Assembly: GCF_004768465.1 (NCBI RefSeq)
Contig: NZ_SRMF01000002.1
Location: 225,606 to 289,605, forward strand
From: Natronospirillum operosum
GTDB lineage: Bacteria > Pseudomonadota > Gammaproteobacteria > Pseudomonadales > Natronospirillaceae
Reading direction: 5' to 3'
Length of the DNA: 64,000 nt
The notes under the pieces: model-generated
The model's input: only the letters and a program-made list of their open reading frames with translations
Databases searched by the model: none
Told to the model about the DNA's origin: nothing
Translations under genes and position numbers: made by a program
In this document: positions 38,808 through 49,385 of the stretch, piece by piece
Numbering within the stretch: the stretch's first letter is position 1
Layout of the letters: each line of letters starts with the position of its first letter

Positions 38808-38818
38808 GGTTATTCCTC

Positions 38819-39976
38819 TCAGTTCCGGTTGCGTGAACGTTGCTCGAGCCGCTCGCTCAGACGATCAATCTCGTCATCGCTCATGCGACTGGCACCATTG
38901 GACAGTCGATCCAGCGGCAGATACATCAGGTTGTTGCTGCCTTCACGGACATCCAGCATGACCTTGTTCACATCGCGATAGATACCGGACACCGTTTCCA
39001 GATACAGGCGTTCGCGCGTTACTTCCGGCGCATTCTGGTACTCGGTCATCAACTGGGTGAAACGGGACGCATCACCTTCGGCTGTGGCCACCAGTTCAGC
39101 TCTGTAGGCCTCGGCCTCCTCGAGCTGACGCTGCGCCTGACCGCGAGCCAGCGGCACGACTTCGTTGGCGTAGGACTGGGCCTGGTTGATCAGCCGCTGC
39201 TCATCTTCCCGCGCCCGAATAACGTCATCATAGGCATCCTGCACTTCACGCGGGGCCCGTGCCTCACGGATGTTGACCGCGCTGACCTGGATACCCGAAC
39301 CGTAGTTGTCCAGATAGCTTTGCAGACGCTCACGCACATTGCGCGCCAGTTCAGCACGGCCTGCGGTCAGCACCTCGTCCATGATCACACCCCCCATCTC
39401 GTGGCGCAGGGCGGCATCGGCTGCATCTTCCATGCTGCGTTCCGGCGAGCGCACATTGAGCGCAAAGTCACGCGCGTCCTGGGCCAGATACTGTACCGTC
39501 ATCGAGATGTCGACGATATTCTCGTCTTCGGTCAGCATCAGATCCTGGTAGCTGTAGGAGCGCAGGTTGGTGACATTGACCTTTTCCACCTGATCGACGA
39601 TGGGCAGCTTGAAGCGCAGACCCGGCATCTCGATCTTGTGGAAGGTACCGAAGCGCAGCACCACACCGCGCTCCTGCTCGTCCAGCGTATAGAAGGAGTT
39701 GTAGAGGCCGACACCCAGCACCACGATGGCCGCTGCCAGCACCAGGCCCTTGACGTTCTGTGGCCCGGAGGACCCTCCGCTGGAGCTGCCTCCACCGCCA
39801 CTGCCGCCGCCGGAGCCCTTGCCGCCGCCGAACAGACTGCTCAGCTTCTTGCCCAGGTCGCCCAGTACCTGATCCAGATCGGGCGGACCACCACCCTGAT
39901 TGCCGCCGCCGTTCGGGCGCCGCCCCCAGGGATCCTGATCTTTGTTTCTATTATCAGGCGGTTCGTTCCACGCCAT
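38819..39976 (-). CDS. hflK: FtsH protease modulator HflK
   Basis: A 385-residue SPFH protein. The first 75 residues are cytoplasmic and strikingly Gly/Ser-rich (GGNQGGGPPDLDQ, then repeated GSGGG). A membrane helix follows near residues 80-100 and then the SPFH domain with DEQERGVVLRFG. It assembles with HflC around FtsH. Confidence 0.97.
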   Translation of the reverse strand: MAWNEPPDNRNKDQDPWGRRPNGGGNQGGGPPDLDQVLGDLGKKLSSLFGGGKGSGGGSGGGGSSSGGSSGPQNVKGLVLAAAIVVLGVGLYNSFYTLDEQERGVVLRFGTFHKIEMPGLRFKLPIVDQVEKVNVTNLRSYSYQDLMLTEDENIVDISMTVQYLAQDARDFALNVRSPERSMEDAADAALRHEMGGVIMDEVLTAGRAELARNVRERLQSYLDNYGSGIQVSAVNIREARAPREVQDAYDDVIRAREDEQRLINQAQSYANEVVPLARGQAQRQLEEAEAYRAELVATAEGDASRFTQLMTEYQNAPEVTRERLYLETVSGIYRDVNKVMLDVREGSNNLMYLPLDRLSNGASRMSDDEIDRLSERLEQRSRNRN

Positions 39977-40040
39977 GGTTATCTCCAGTTCTCAGGTTCA
40001 GATAAATCGGACTGTTACTGGCCAGGCCAGAACGACCCGG

Positions 40041-41342
40041 TCAGTACAGCGCTTCCGGCTCTTCGAGATAATGTGCGGTATCAATACCACACTGCCCCAG
40101 CAGCCTGCGGAAATCCTTGCACTGCAGGCGCACCGACAACAAGCTATTGCCAGCGTCGTCAAATTGCTCATTATGCACCGCACCCAGACTGTAAAGCTGG
40201 GCACGCAAGGCGGGCCACTGCGGCGGTACGGAAATCGTATCCACGAACAGGTCTCCACCCAGCCGATGGGCGATGGCCTCCTGCAGCAGGTCGAACCCCT
40301 CTCCGGTCAGCGCAGAGACCCAGACACGTTCGGGAATGCCGTCTTCGGTATAGTCAATATGGGCGGGTTTGCCGAGCAAATCCGCTTTATTGAACACCAA
40401 CAGAGTCGGCTTTTCAGCTACCGCCAACTCGCTTAACACTTCATTTACTTGCTCTATATTCGCATCCCGCTCACCGGCAGCGCAATCCACAACGTGTAAA
40501 AGCAGGTCGGCTTCTGCCGTTTCCTGCAGGGTGGCCTTGAATGCTTCCACCAGTTTGTGCGGCAGGTGCCTGATAAAGCCGACCGTGTCGGCCAGCACCA
40601 CGGGCCCAAGGTCCTGTACCTGCAGGCGGCGCAGGGTCGGATCCAGGGTGGCGAACAACTGGTCGGCGGCGTACACCTCGGCGCTTGTCAACGCATTGAA
40701 AAGAGTGCTCTTGCCGGCATTGGTATAGCCGACCAGCGCCACCGTGGACGTGTCGGACCGCTGCCGATAGCGCCGTCCCTGGTCGCGCTGCTTCTCCACC
40801 TTCTGCAGGCGGCGCTGAATATGGGTGATACGATCACGCAACAGTCGGCGGTCTGTTTCGAGCTGGGTTTCACCCGGCCCGCGCAGCCCGATACCGCCCT
40901 TCTGCCGCTCCAGGTGCGTCCAGCCCCGCACCAGCCGCGTGGCCTGATACTGCAACTGGGCCAGTTCGACCTGCAGTTTGCCCTCGTGTGTGCGTGCGCG
41001 CTGCGCGAAGATATCGAGGATCAGGCCGGTGCGATCCAGCACCCGACACTCGACCTCGCGCTCGATATTGCGCTCCTGGCTCGGCGACAGACTGTGATTG
41101 AACAAGACCACATCCGCTTCATGTTCATGAATGGCGGCCTTGATTTCCTGCACCTTGCCGGAACCGATAAAGAGCTTGGGATGGGGCGTGGAACGACGCG
41201 TGGTAATCAACGTCATCGGATCGGCGCCAGCCGAGTTGACCAGTTCGACAAACTCGGCGGCGTCCTCGCGCTCGTCACCCTCGGGAAAATCGATATGGAC
41301 CAGTATAGCCCGGTCGCCGCCCTGGGCGCGTTCAAAGAGCAA
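40041..41342 (-). CDS. hflX: Ribosome-associated GTPase HflX
   Basis: A 433-residue GTPase: an N-terminal HflX ATP/RNA domain, a central coiled segment and a G domain with G1 VGYTNAGKSTLFNAL near residue 205, G3 DTVGFIRHLP and G4 NKADLL. HflX splits stalled or heat-damaged 70S ribosomes. The start is a TTG (MLFERAQ) with GGAG 9 nt upstream, 15 nt after hfq. Confidence 0.97.
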   Translation of the reverse strand: MLFERAQGGDRAILVHIDFPEGDEREDAAEFVELVNSAGADPMTLITTRRSTPHPKLFIGSGKVQEIKAAIHEHEADVVLFNHSLSPSQERNIEREVECRVLDRTGLILDIFAQRARTHEGKLQVELAQLQYQATRLVRGWTHLERQKGGIGLRGPGETQLETDRRLLRDRITHIQRRLQKVEKQRDQGRRYRQRSDTSTVALVGYTNAGKSTLFNALTSAEVYAADQLFATLDPTLRRLQVQDLGPVVLADTVGFIRHLPHKLVEAFKATLQETAEADLLLHVVDCAAGERDANIEQVNEVLSELAVAEKPTLLVFNKADLLGKPAHIDYTEDGIPERVWVSALTGEGFDLLQEAIAHRLGGDLFVDTISVPPQWPALRAQLYSLGAVHNEQFDDAGNSLLSVRLQCKDFRRLLGQCGIDTAHYLEEPEALY

Positions 41343-41357
41343 TCAGGTTCTCCGCAT

Positions 41358-41594
41358 TCAGAGGTCGTCTTCCTCGGCGTGCGGCAACTTGACCGGACGT
41401 GAGGGCACGACAGTGGAAATTGCGTGCTTGTACACCATCTGTGACACTGTATTTTTCAGCAGAATCACAAACTGATCGAAGGACTCTATCTGGCCTTGCA
41501 GCTTGATCCCGTTGACCAGAAAGATGGACACCGGAATACGCTCTTTGCGCAAAAAGTTCAGATAGGGATCCTGAAGACTTTGTCCCTTGGACAT
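41358..41594 (-). CDS. hfq: RNA chaperone Hfq
   Basis: A 78-residue Hfq with Sm1 ([19 protein letters not shown]) and Sm2 ([10 protein letters not shown]). The proximal-face residues Q8, D9 and K56/H57-type positions are conserved. The C-terminal tail after residue 66 is very short ([12 protein letters not shown]) compared with E. coli, though acidic at its tip as in other Hfq proteins. Confidence 0.98.
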   Translation of the reverse strand: MSKGQSLQDPYLNFLRKERIPVSIFLVNGIKLQGQIESFDQFVILLKNTVSQMVYKHAISTVVPSRPVKLPHAEEDDL

Positions 41595-41821
41595 TGTTCA
41601 CTCCTCAATTCTTCTAGTAGTTATAAGAGCCACCCAATCGGATGACCGCAGCGAAGCCCGGAAGGCACAACAACATGGGCTTCGTTTGCTCCTTACCTGC
41701 ACTACTATAGCAAAGTGGTTTCAAGGCCACAGTGTTTTTAAACGACGCTGACCAAAGAGATGCGGTCACGGCTCGGATCCGGGTTTCCGCGCTGTCTGAA
41801 GCGGGGGCTGCCGGTGTCGAC
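41595..41821. other. miaA-hfq intergenic region (227 bp)
   Basis: Longer than the gaps elsewhere in this block and AT-richer. On the minus strand it holds a TATAGT-type -10 near 41705-41711 and a GAAGCCC...GGGCTTC stem (about 41651-41693), so hfq probably has its own promoter here. No tRNA or sRNA is recognisable. Confidence 0.45.
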
Positions 41822-42766
41822 TCAGGACCGCAGAGAGGTCAGCACGCGCTCTGTCAAATCGGGCGCAAGCGTATCAAAGTGCTGCAGATTGCGCCAGCCT
41901 CGCAACCAGGTGAGCTGCCGCTTGGCCAGTTGTCGGGTGACCACAATACCGCGCTCGCGCATGCTGTCCCAGTCCAGCTCACCGGCCAGCCAGTCCCACA
42001 TTTGCCGATAGCCCACGCAGCGTACCGATGGATGATCGACCGTCAGGTCACCACGTTCATACAAAACCCTGACTTCGTGCTCAAACCCGGCGGCCAGCAT
42101 CTGGTCGAAGCGCTGTTCTATGCGCTGATGCAGGTCCGCCCGCTGCAGCGGCGACACCGCCAGTTGCCGGACCGGAGCGGGAAAGTCCGGAGCCACCTCG
42201 CCGGCTGGCGGCAGTGGCGTATCGTTCTGCCACAGCCGGGTCAGAGGTTGTCCGGTCAGGCGATAAACTTCCAGCGCCCGAATCAGACGCTGACGATTGT
42301 GCGGGTGAATGGCGACAGCCGCCTGCGGGTCGACCGCCGCCAGTTCGGCATGCAGCGCCTTCAGCCCCGATGTTGCGGCCTGTCGGCCAAGCTCGGCCCG
42401 AACTTCCGGATCGGCCGCCGGCAGCCTGGCCATGGGCGCCAGCAGCACACGAAAATAGAGCATGGTGCCGCCCACCAGCACCGGGGTCTTGCCACGCCCC
42501 CGAATGTCGTCGATCAGCGCCAGGGCATCCTGGCGAAAATCCTGTGCCGAATACCGTTCCGCCGGGTCCAGAATGTCGAGCAGATGATGCGGTATACCGG
42601 CCTGCTCAGCCCGTGTGGGCTTGGCGGTACCGATATCCATGCCGCGATAGATCAGCGCCGAGTCGACCGATATCACTTCGCCGTTGAGCGCCTGTGCTAT
42701 CTCGACACCCAGAGCAGTCTTGCCGGCGGCGGTCGGCCCCAGCAGGCAGATGACCGGTGCCGTCAC
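41822..42766 (-). CDS. miaA: tRNA dimethylallyltransferase
   Basis: A 314-residue MiaA with the P-loop CLLGPTAAGKTAL at the N-terminus and DSALIYRGMDIGTAKP near residue 35. It adds the isopentenyl group to A37 of tRNAs reading U-starting codons. The start is a GTG placed directly after the mutL stop (TAGGTG, no gap). Confidence 0.97.
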   Translation of the reverse strand: MTAPVICLLGPTAAGKTALGVEIAQALNGEVISVDSALIYRGMDIGTAKPTRAEQAGIPHHLLDILDPAERYSAQDFRQDALALIDDIRGRGKTPVLVGGTMLYFRVLLAPMARLPAADPEVRAELGRQAATSGLKALHAELAAVDPQAAVAIHPHNRQRLIRALEVYRLTGQPLTRLWQNDTPLPPAGEVAPDFPAPVRQLAVSPLQRADLHQRIEQRFDQMLAAGFEHEVRVLYERGDLTVDHPSVRCVGYRQMWDWLAGELDWDSMRERGIVVTRQLAKRQLTWLRGWRNLQHFDTLAPDLTERVLTSLRS

Positions 42767-44662
42767 CTACTGCCCCCGCAGAAACAGACGGTCCAGTTCG
42801 GCCATGCTGAGCTGTACCCAGGTCGGCCGGCCGTGATTGCACTGACCACTGCGCTCGGTGACTTCCATATCGCGCAGCAGCGCGTTCATTTCCGGCACCG
42901 TCAGCTTGCGGTTGGCCCGCACCGAACCGTGACAGGCCATGGTCGACAGAATCTCGTTGCGGGCGGCCAGGATGGCATCACTGGTTTCATGCTGCACCAG
43001 CTCGGCCACTACATCACGCACCAGCTCTTCAACCTGCTGGGCAGGGAAAAACACCGGCACTTCATGAACCGACAGCTGCTCCGGGCCGGTGCGACGAATA
43101 TCGAACCCGAAAGCACGGAAACTGCTGTTGAATTCTTCCGCTGCATCAGCCTCGCGCTGCGACACGTGAATGACAGCCGGCACCAGCACCGGCTGTGCCG
43201 GCATGCCATTGGCGTCCATCGCCTGCTTCATGCGCTCATAGGTGATGCGCTCATGCGCTGCATGCATGTCCACCAGCACCATGCCATCGGCGTTCTGGGC
43301 CAGAATATAGACGCCGTGCACCTGCGCCAGCGCATAGCCCAGCGGCGGCGCTTCCCGCGCGTCGTCGGCCTGCAACTGCTGATAGGCGGACAACTGGTCG
43401 GCCACCTGCTCCGGTCGTGCCCGGGCCTGCTGCCAGTGGCGTGCGGCCGGGCTGTCAAAGGCGTTGCCACCGCCGCCGACGGGGCTGACAGAATCTGACG
43501 GGCCAAAGGCCAGGCCCGAGGACGCCGCCGCGCGACTGTCATCGCGCAGGGCCATGGCCGACTGCGTTGGCGCCGCCGCCTGCTCATTGCCTGTGGCTGG
43601 CGCCTGGATATTAGCCTGCGGCTGATGGGTCTGCGGTGACACCTCGGCCAGCGCCCGATGCAGGGTGCGGAACAGGAAATCATGCACCTGCCGGGAATCG
43701 CGGAACCGCACCTCATGCTTGGTCGGATGCACATTGACATCCACCCCGGCCGGGTCGAGTTCGAGATAGAGAACGTAAGCAGGGTGGCGGCCGTGAAACA
43801 GCACGTCACGATAGGCCTGCTTGACGGCGTGACTGACCACCCGATCACGCACTGGCCGCCCGTTGACGAAGAAGTACTGCATGTCAGCCTGCCGCCGGTT
43901 GAAGGTCGGCAGACCCAACCAACCCCAGAGCCGCAGGCCCAGGTGTTCCATCTCCAGAAATACGGCCTGCTGCATCAGGTCCGGCGAGCACAGGTCGGCT
44001 ACCCGTTTTTCCTGTTCGGCCCGGGTGCTGCAGGCCTTGAGGCTGTGCACCTGACGGCCATTGTGCTTGAGGCTGAGAAAGCAGTGCCATTGACTCAGGG
44101 CAATGCGCTTGAAGGCTTCTTCCAGATGATTGAATTCGGTTTTTTCGGTCTTCAGGAACTTGCGCCGTGCCGGCGTATTGAAGAACAGATCAAGCACTTC
44201 GACGCTGGTCCCCACCGGGTGCGCGGCCGGGCTGACTTCCGGCACCATGTCCCGCCCCGAGGTGCGGGCCTGCCAGGCCTGTTCGGCGTCGACGTGACGG
44301 CTGGTCAGGGTCAGGCGTGATACCGAACTGACCGAAGCCAGTGCCTCGCCGCGAAAACCCATGGAGCGCACAGCTTCCAGGTCGTCCAGATTCACGATCT
44401 TGCTGGTCGCGTGCCGACTCAGGGCCAGCGGCAGGTCTTCCTCCGCAATACCCTGGCCATTGTCCCGCACCAGCATGCGCTTGACCCCACCCTGCTCCAG
44501 CTCGACCTGAATGCGGTCAGCGCCCGCGTCCAGACTGTTTTCCAGCAGTTCCTTGATTACCGAGGCCGGGCGCTCGACCACTTCGCCGGCCGCGATCTGG
44601 TTGGCCAGCCGCGGTGACAGCACCTGAATGCGCCGGGATGAAAGTGCCTCCTGTTCAGCCAC
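42767..44662 (-). CDS. mutL: DNA mismatch repair protein MutL
   Basis: A 631-residue MutL. The N-terminal GHKL ATPase has [13 protein letters not shown] near residue 25, DNGQGI and TSKI, and [11 protein letters not shown] low-complexity linker (about 340-430) follows. The C-terminal domain has [12 protein letters not shown] near residue 465, i.e. the D-x-H-A-x2-E-x4-E metal-binding motif of endonuclease-active MutL, and the final [11 protein letters not shown] motif. It links MutS recognition to excision; the motif suggests that it nicks DNA itself, as in MutH-less species. Confidence 0.97.
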   Translation of the reverse strand: MAEQEALSSRRIQVLSPRLANQIAAGEVVERPASVIKELLENSLDAGADRIQVELEQGGVKRMLVRDNGQGIAEEDLPLALSRHATSKIVNLDDLEAVRSMGFRGEALASVSSVSRLTLTSRHVDAEQAWQARTSGRDMVPEVSPAAHPVGTSVEVLDLFFNTPARRKFLKTEKTEFNHLEEAFKRIALSQWHCFLSLKHNGRQVHSLKACSTRAEQEKRVADLCSPDLMQQAVFLEMEHLGLRLWGWLGLPTFNRRQADMQYFFVNGRPVRDRVVSHAVKQAYRDVLFHGRHPAYVLYLELDPAGVDVNVHPTKHEVRFRDSRQVHDFLFRTLHRALAEVSPQTHQPQANIQAPATGNEQAAAPTQSAMALRDDSRAAASSGLAFGPSDSVSPVGGGGNAFDSPAARHWQQARARPEQVADQLSAYQQLQADDAREAPPLGYALAQVHGVYILAQNADGMVLVDMHAAHERITYERMKQAMDANGMPAQPVLVPAVIHVSQREADAAEEFNSSFRAFGFDIRRTGPEQLSVHEVPVFFPAQQVEELVRDVVAELVQHETSDAILAARNEILSTMACHGSVRANRKLTVPEMNALLRDMEVTERSGQCNHGRPTWVQLSMAELDRLFLRGQ

Positions 44663-45983
44663 TGGGCACCCTCAACGTCTGCCCGATTCGCAATACATCG
44701 GAATTCATGTTGTTCAGTTCCTGCAGCCGGTTGACGGTAATGCCGTGACGGGAGGCGATACTAGACAGGGTGTCGCCCTGGCGCACGGTATAGCTGCTGA
44801 GCTGATTGCCGCTGCGACGCTGCGAATAGACCCAGGTGCCCGGCGGCGGATTGTCATGGAAGTAGTCTTCAATACCGGCAAACACCGATCGGGCCAGCCG
44901 CTGCCGATAGCCTTGCGAGCCCAGGTTGGCTTCATCGCGCGGGTTCGACATGAAGCCGGCCTCGACCAGTATGGACGGCACATCGGGGGATTTGAGCACG
45001 GCAAACCCTGCCTGTTCCACTCGCCGGCGGTGCAGGTTGGTGACCTCGCCCATGCGTTGCAGCACCTGCTCACCGATAGTGAGGCCCTCCTGCATGGAAT
45101 AGGTCATGGCCAGATCGACGATGACTTCGCGCACCATGGCATCCATATCCTGCATGTCGACACCACTCACGCCGCCGATGCGGTCGGCACGGTTTTCACT
45201 GCTGGCCAGATATTCGGCCATGGTGGAGGTGGCGCCACTGTCCGACAAAGCATAGACCGCAGCTCCTGAGGGCTGCGGGCTGGTGAACGCATCGGCATGA
45301 ATGGACACGAAGAAATCCGCATTGGCTTCGCGGGCCAGCTGGCGGCGTCGAACCAGCGAGATGTAGTAGTCACCGGTGCGTACCATGAAGGGTGTGAAGC
45401 CCTCGGCGTCCTCAACGATGCGCTCCATTTCACGCGCTATGGCCATGGCCACATGCTTTTCATAGGTGCCCTGCACCCCGATGGCCCCCGGATCTTCACC
45501 GCCATGACCGGCATCGATGGCGATGATGATATCCCGCTCACCATCGGTTTCGGCGCGCCGGACTTCCCGCGCTGCCTCAATGGTCGGCGAAGTGCGGTCA
45601 TCACGCTGCAGGTCCACCACCAGACGGTGGCCATACTGTTCATTGGGCGCCAGCACAAAGCTGCGTGGAGTCAGTTCGGTATCGAGATCCAGTACCACGC
45701 GCAGACTGCCATCTTCGCGCCGCGCCGAGCGTATGCTGCTGATGCCGCTGTCACTGAGTTCCAGGTCACTGTAGGAACCGGACAGGCTGGTGTCGGTCAT
45801 GTCGATCACGACGCGGTCGGGGCCGCTCAGCGTGAACACGCGATGATCGACTTCCTGCGTCAGGTCGAAGACGATCCGGGTATGATCGGGCGCCTGCCAG
45901 AGACGAATATTGCTCACCGAGGTGGAGAAGGCAGAGCTGCTTAGCAGCAACAGGGGCAGCAATACAAGCAGGTAACGCATCAT
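44655..45983 (-). CDS. amiB: N-acetylmuramoyl-L-alanine amidase (AmiB type, with LysM)
   Basis: A 442-residue periplasmic amidase. Residues 1-22 are a signal peptide ([20 protein letters not shown]). Then come an AMIN domain (about 25-120), the zinc amidase_3 domain with [16 protein letters not shown] near residue 170 and a catalytic-Glu segment [12 protein letters not shown] near 345, and one LysM domain at the C-terminus. It cleaves septal peptidoglycan under EnvC-type control. It overlaps tsaE (ATGA) and mutL (8 nt), giving a coupled tsaE-amiB-mutL-miaA run. Confidence 0.96.
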   Translation of the reverse strand: MMRYLLVLLPLLLLSSSAFSTSVSNIRLWQAPDHTRIVFDLTQEVDHRVFTLSGPDRVVIDMTDTSLSGSYSDLELSDSGISSIRSARREDGSLRVVLDLDTELTPRSFVLAPNEQYGHRLVVDLQRDDRTSPTIEAAREVRRAETDGERDIIIAIDAGHGGEDPGAIGVQGTYEKHVAMAIAREMERIVEDAEGFTPFMVRTGDYYISLVRRRQLAREANADFFVSIHADAFTSPQPSGAAVYALSDSGATSTMAEYLASSENRADRIGGVSGVDMQDMDAMVREVIVDLAMTYSMQEGLTIGEQVLQRMGEVTNLHRRRVEQAGFAVLKSPDVPSILVEAGFMSNPRDEANLGSQGYRQRLARSVFAGIEDYFHDNPPPGTWVYSQRRSGNQLSSYTVRQGDTLSSIASRHGITVNRLQELNNMNSDVLRIGQTLRVPSG

Positions 45984-46495
45984 GCGGGGGTATCCTCCCA
46001 CTCGCGCAATGCCTGCACCCAGGGCAGGGCTCCGTCGGCAAAGGCCTCTGCACGCAGGTCCCGCGCCGACTCATCGGCATGGGCTGGCGTCAGGGACAGA
46101 CGCAGGTCTGCCGCAGGCAGCACACCCTGGCCCCGTTCAGGCCATTCAACAAAGCACAGGCTGTCAGCGTTCAGATAATCACGGATGCCCATGAACTCCA
46201 GTTCTTCCGGCGAACCCAGTCGATACAGATCGAAATGATACACCCGGTAGTGTGCCCACTCATAGGGTTCAATCAGGGTATAGGTCGGACTCTTGACCCG
46301 CCCGCGCCAGCCCAGGCCCTGCAGGTAGCTGCGCACCAGGGTGGTTTTGCCCATGCCCAGTTCGCCCAGCAGATGCACAACCATGCCCGAACTCGCGGCC
46401 ACGGCCGGATTTGCAGCCAGACTGGCGCCCAGAGCTTGAGTGGCGGACTCTCCCGCCAGGCGAACTGAGGCTGTCATTATTGGCTGTTGTGGCAT
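45980..46495 (-). CDS. tsaE: tRNA threonylcarbamoyladenosine synthesis ATPase TsaE
   Basis: A 171-residue P-loop protein with LGELGMGKTTLVRSYLQGLG near residue 45 and SPTYTLIEPYE near 75, typical of TsaE. It works with TsaB and TsaD to make t6A at position 37 of ANN-decoding tRNAs. It faces queG divergently across 107 nt; nnr, its usual upstream neighbour, is missing. Confidence 0.96.
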   Translation of the reverse strand: MPQQPIMTASVRLAGESATQALGASLAANPAVAASSGMVVHLLGELGMGKTTLVRSYLQGLGWRGRVKSPTYTLIEPYEWAHYRVYHFDLYRLGSPEELEFMGIRDYLNADSLCFVEWPERGQGVLPAADLRLSLTPAHADESARDLRAEAFADGALPWVQALREWEDTPA

Positions 46496-46602
46496 TTCCG
46501 GCGTGCAGGTCGCTCTGATCTGAACGGCAGTGTATCATTACTTTGCCGGGCGGACAGCCCACCAACCACGCCACACTGCCGTGACACAGGTTTTTTACGC
46601 TT

Positions 46603-47688
46603 ATGCGTCTGCAGGCGCTAGACCTCACCGACATCAAGGCCCGACTGCACGACAAGGCGCTCAGCCTGGGGTTTGCCGACATGGGTGTTACCGGCACCGA
46701 TGTCAGCGCCGAAAAGCCCCGTTTTGACGCCTGGCTGGCCAGGGGCTACCACGGCAGCATGGGTTTTCTGGCCGCCCACGGTGACAAGCGCTTCCACGCC
46801 GACAAGCTGGTACCCGACACCCGCAGCGTGATCTCCGTGCGCCTGGACTACCTGCCCGACACCCGCACCCATGAACTGCTGGATCATCCGGAGCAGGCCT
46901 ATATTGCCCGCTATGCCCTGGGACGCGACTACCACAAGCTGATGCGCAAACGGCTGGTGCAACTGGCCCGCTGGCTGGAAGAGGTTGTGGGGCCGTTCGG
47001 CTACCGGGCCTTCGCCGACAGTGCGCCGGTGCTGGAACGGGCGGTTGCCCGCAACGCCGGCCTGGGCTGGGTGGGCAAGCATACTCTGGTGCTGAACCGC
47101 CATGCCGGCTCCTGGTTTTTTCTGGGCGAGCTGTATACCGACCTGGAACTGCCACCGGACCCGCCGCAGGCGACCCAGCACTGTGGCAGCTGTACGCGCT
47201 GTCTCGACGTCTGCCCGACCAACGCCTTTACCGGCCCCTGGGAACTGGATGCGCGCAAATGCATCAGTTATCTCACCATCGAGCATGACGGGCCCATACC
47301 CGAGCCCCTGCGGGCGCCCATGGGCAATCGGATTTTCGGCTGCGATGACTGCCAGATCTACTGCCCCTGGACCAAGTTCACGCCCCATACCCGGGAAGCC
47401 GACTTCACACCGCGCCACCAACTGGACGAGGCGGACATGGTGGCGCTGTTCCTGTGGGACGAGGCCACCTTTCTGCAGCGCACCGAGGGCATGGCCATCC
47501 GCCGCACCGGCTACGAGAACTGGCTGCGCAATCTGGCGGTGGCGCTGGGCAACGGCTCACCGCGACCGGAGGCCCTGCAGGCCCTGCGCCGGCGCCGCCC
47601 CGAGTGCAGCGAGCTGGTGCAGGAGCACATCGACTGGGCACTGCAGCGCCTGCGCGCGAAGACTCTGGGCACACCGGCCCGGCAGTGA
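46603..47688 (+). CDS. queG: Epoxyqueuosine reductase
   Basis: A 361-residue cobalamin- and Fe-S-dependent enzyme that reduces epoxyqueuosine to queuosine in tRNA. The two [4Fe-4S] motifs are visible as CGSCTRCLDVCPTNAF near residue 195 and CDDCQIYCPW near 247. A catalytic Asp lies in the FADSAPVLERAVA segment near residue 135. Its gene overlaps no neighbour and ends 4 nt from orn. Confidence 0.97.
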   Translation: MRLQALDLTDIKARLHDKALSLGFADMGVTGTDVSAEKPRFDAWLARGYHGSMGFLAAHGDKRFHADKLVPDTRSVISVRLDYLPDTRTHELLDHPEQAYIARYALGRDYHKLMRKRLVQLARWLEEVVGPFGYRAFADSAPVLERAVARNAGLGWVGKHTLVLNRHAGSWFFLGELYTDLELPPDPPQATQHCGSCTRCLDVCPTNAFTGPWELDARKCISYLTIEHDGPIPEPLRAPMGNRIFGCDDCQIYCPWTKFTPHTREADFTPRHQLDEADMVALFLWDEATFLQRTEGMAIRRTGYENWLRNLAVALGNGSPRPEALQALRRRRPECSELVQEHIDWALQRLRAKTLGTPARQ

Positions 47689-47692
47689 CGGG

Positions 47693-48235
47693 TCAGGCCC
47701 TGATAAAGTGCGTGCGGTAGTAGCGCAGTTCTTCGATACTCTCGCGGATATCATCCAGCGCCCGATGCGTATTCCGCTTGCTGAAGCCGTCCAGGATTTC
47801 CGGCTTCCAGCGCTTGGCCAGTATCTTCAGCGTCGACACATCCAGATTGCGGTAATGCATGAAGGCTTCCAACTGCGGCATGTACCTGACCAGAAAGCGG
47901 CGATCCTGACCGATGGTGTTGCCAGCCAGCGGCGAACAGCCGGGATTGACCCACTTGCGCAGGAACGCCAGCGTCTGGGCTTCGGCCTCGGCCTCGGTAA
48001 TCTGACTGTCGAGCACCCGCTGGGTCAGACCGGACTCGCCATGATGCTGCACACACCACTCATCCATGGCATCAAGCAGGCTGCGGGGCTGGGACACCAC
48101 CAGCTCTGGCCCTTCGGCCAGAATATTGAGCTGATCATCGGTCACTATGGTGGCGATCTCGATGATACGCTCGCGCTCCGGATCCAGGCCGGTCATCTCG
48201 AGGTCAATCCAGACCAGGTTGGTATCTTTGTTCAT
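47693..48235 (-). CDS. orn: Oligoribonuclease
   Basis: A 180-residue DEDDh exonuclease. [10 protein letters not shown] gives the first D and E, and the C-terminal [14 protein letters not shown] gives the last H and D. It degrades 2-5-nt RNAs, including pGpG from c-di-GMP turnover, and is usually essential. Confidence 0.97.
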   Translation of the reverse strand: MNKDTNLVWIDLEMTGLDPERERIIEIATIVTDDQLNILAEGPELVVSQPRSLLDAMDEWCVQHHGESGLTQRVLDSQITEAEAEAQTLAFLRKWVNPGCSPLAGNTIGQDRRFLVRYMPQLEAFMHYRNLDVSTLKILAKRWKPEILDGFSKRNTHRALDDIRESIEELRYYRTHFIRA

Positions 48236-48283
48236 GGTACTCCCTAATTCGGAGGCTGCCTGTCAGATCAGCCCGTTCCCGGT

Positions 48284-49309
48284 CTATTCATAACGCTGAT
48301 GAGGATTCAGCTCACACAGCGACGCCAGTATATTGTGATAGCTTTTCAGTCGTCGCGCCAACACCTGCCCGCTGTCGACCGCCGCGCGCAGCGCGCAGCC
48401 GGGCTCGTCCCGATGACGGCAATCGCGGAACCGGCACTGCCCCAGATGCGGCACAAACTCGGGAAACCCGGCCACCACCTCCTGCGGATCAATGTGCCAG
48501 AGACCGAATTCGCGGATGCCGGGGGAGTCGATCAGTTCGCCGCCGGCGGGCAGATGGTACAGCTGAGCCCGGGTGGTCGTATGACGCCCCTTGCCGGTGG
48601 CGGTCGAGACTTCCTGCACGGCTATGGTCTCACCGAGCAACCGGTTGACCAGGGAGGACTTGCCCACCCCGGACTGGCCCACAAAGACCGTGGTGCGCTG
48701 CTGCAACTGCGGCCCCAGTGACTGCTCCAGCGGCTGCAGGGCGCTGAGCTTCAGAGCGCGATAACCCAGCGCCTCATACTCTGCCAGATAGCGGTGGTAG
48801 ACATCATCGGCCGCCAGCAGATCCGCTTTGTTCAACAACAATACCGGCTCGATGTCCGACAGCGCCGCCGCCACCAGATACCGATCCACCAGGGCCATCG
48901 GCGTGGCTGGCGACACGGCGAATACCACCATGATCTGATCGATATTGGCCGCCACAGGACGCAGGTTGCCTCTCAGATCAGGCCGCGACAGCAGGCTGTG
49001 ACGGTCCTGCTGTGCCACCACCACGCCCGTGTCGTCCGGCCCCGGACACCAGGTGACCCAGTCGCCGGTGACCAACGGCGGCAGGTTGGCACGCTGATGG
49101 CAGCGCACCACGCGCCCCTCGTCCGCGTCTTCGATGTCCAGGGTAATACCGTAATGGGCGCGCACGCGACCACGACGCTCGGCGCCCAGCCGCCCCTGCT
49201 CGAGGGCGGTTTCTATCTCGGCACCCCGTCGCTCCGACCGGCGCTCACGCTCGTGCTGCGTATGCCGGATACGCGCGAGCTGACGACGTGACAAATTTCG
49301 TTTGGCCAT
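48284..49309 (-). CDS. rsgA: Ribosome biogenesis GTPase RsgA
   Basis: A 341-residue circularly permuted GTPase: an N-terminal basic region and OB fold, then G4 LLNKADLL before G1 GQSGVGKSSLVNRLL (near residue 220), then G3 DSPGIREF and a C-terminal zinc knuckle (CRFRDCRHRDEPGC). It checks late 30S assembly. It is divergent from psd, the classic rsgA-psd arrangement. Confidence 0.97.
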   Translation of the reverse strand: MAKRNLSRRQLARIRHTQHERERRSERRGAEIETALEQGRLGAERRGRVRAHYGITLDIEDADEGRVVRCHQRANLPPLVTGDWVTWCPGPDDTGVVVAQQDRHSLLSRPDLRGNLRPVAANIDQIMVVFAVSPATPMALVDRYLVAAALSDIEPVLLLNKADLLAADDVYHRYLAEYEALGYRALKLSALQPLEQSLGPQLQQRTTVFVGQSGVGKSSLVNRLLGETIAVQEVSTATGKGRHTTTRAQLYHLPAGGELIDSPGIREFGLWHIDPQEVVAGFPEFVPHLGQCRFRDCRHRDEPGCALRAAVDSGQVLARRLKSYHNILASLCELNPHQRYE

Positions 49310-49385
49310 TCAATTGCCTGCTCGGGGCCAATGCGGGTACGCTAGCCGTCCCGCATCTCTCCATACCATCGGATTTGAAAGCATC

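Noticed and set aside
41690-41730. Sigma-54 promoter (TGGC...TTGC) upstream of hfq
   Set aside because: The GG and GC elements are five bases too far apart for a -24/-12 promoter.
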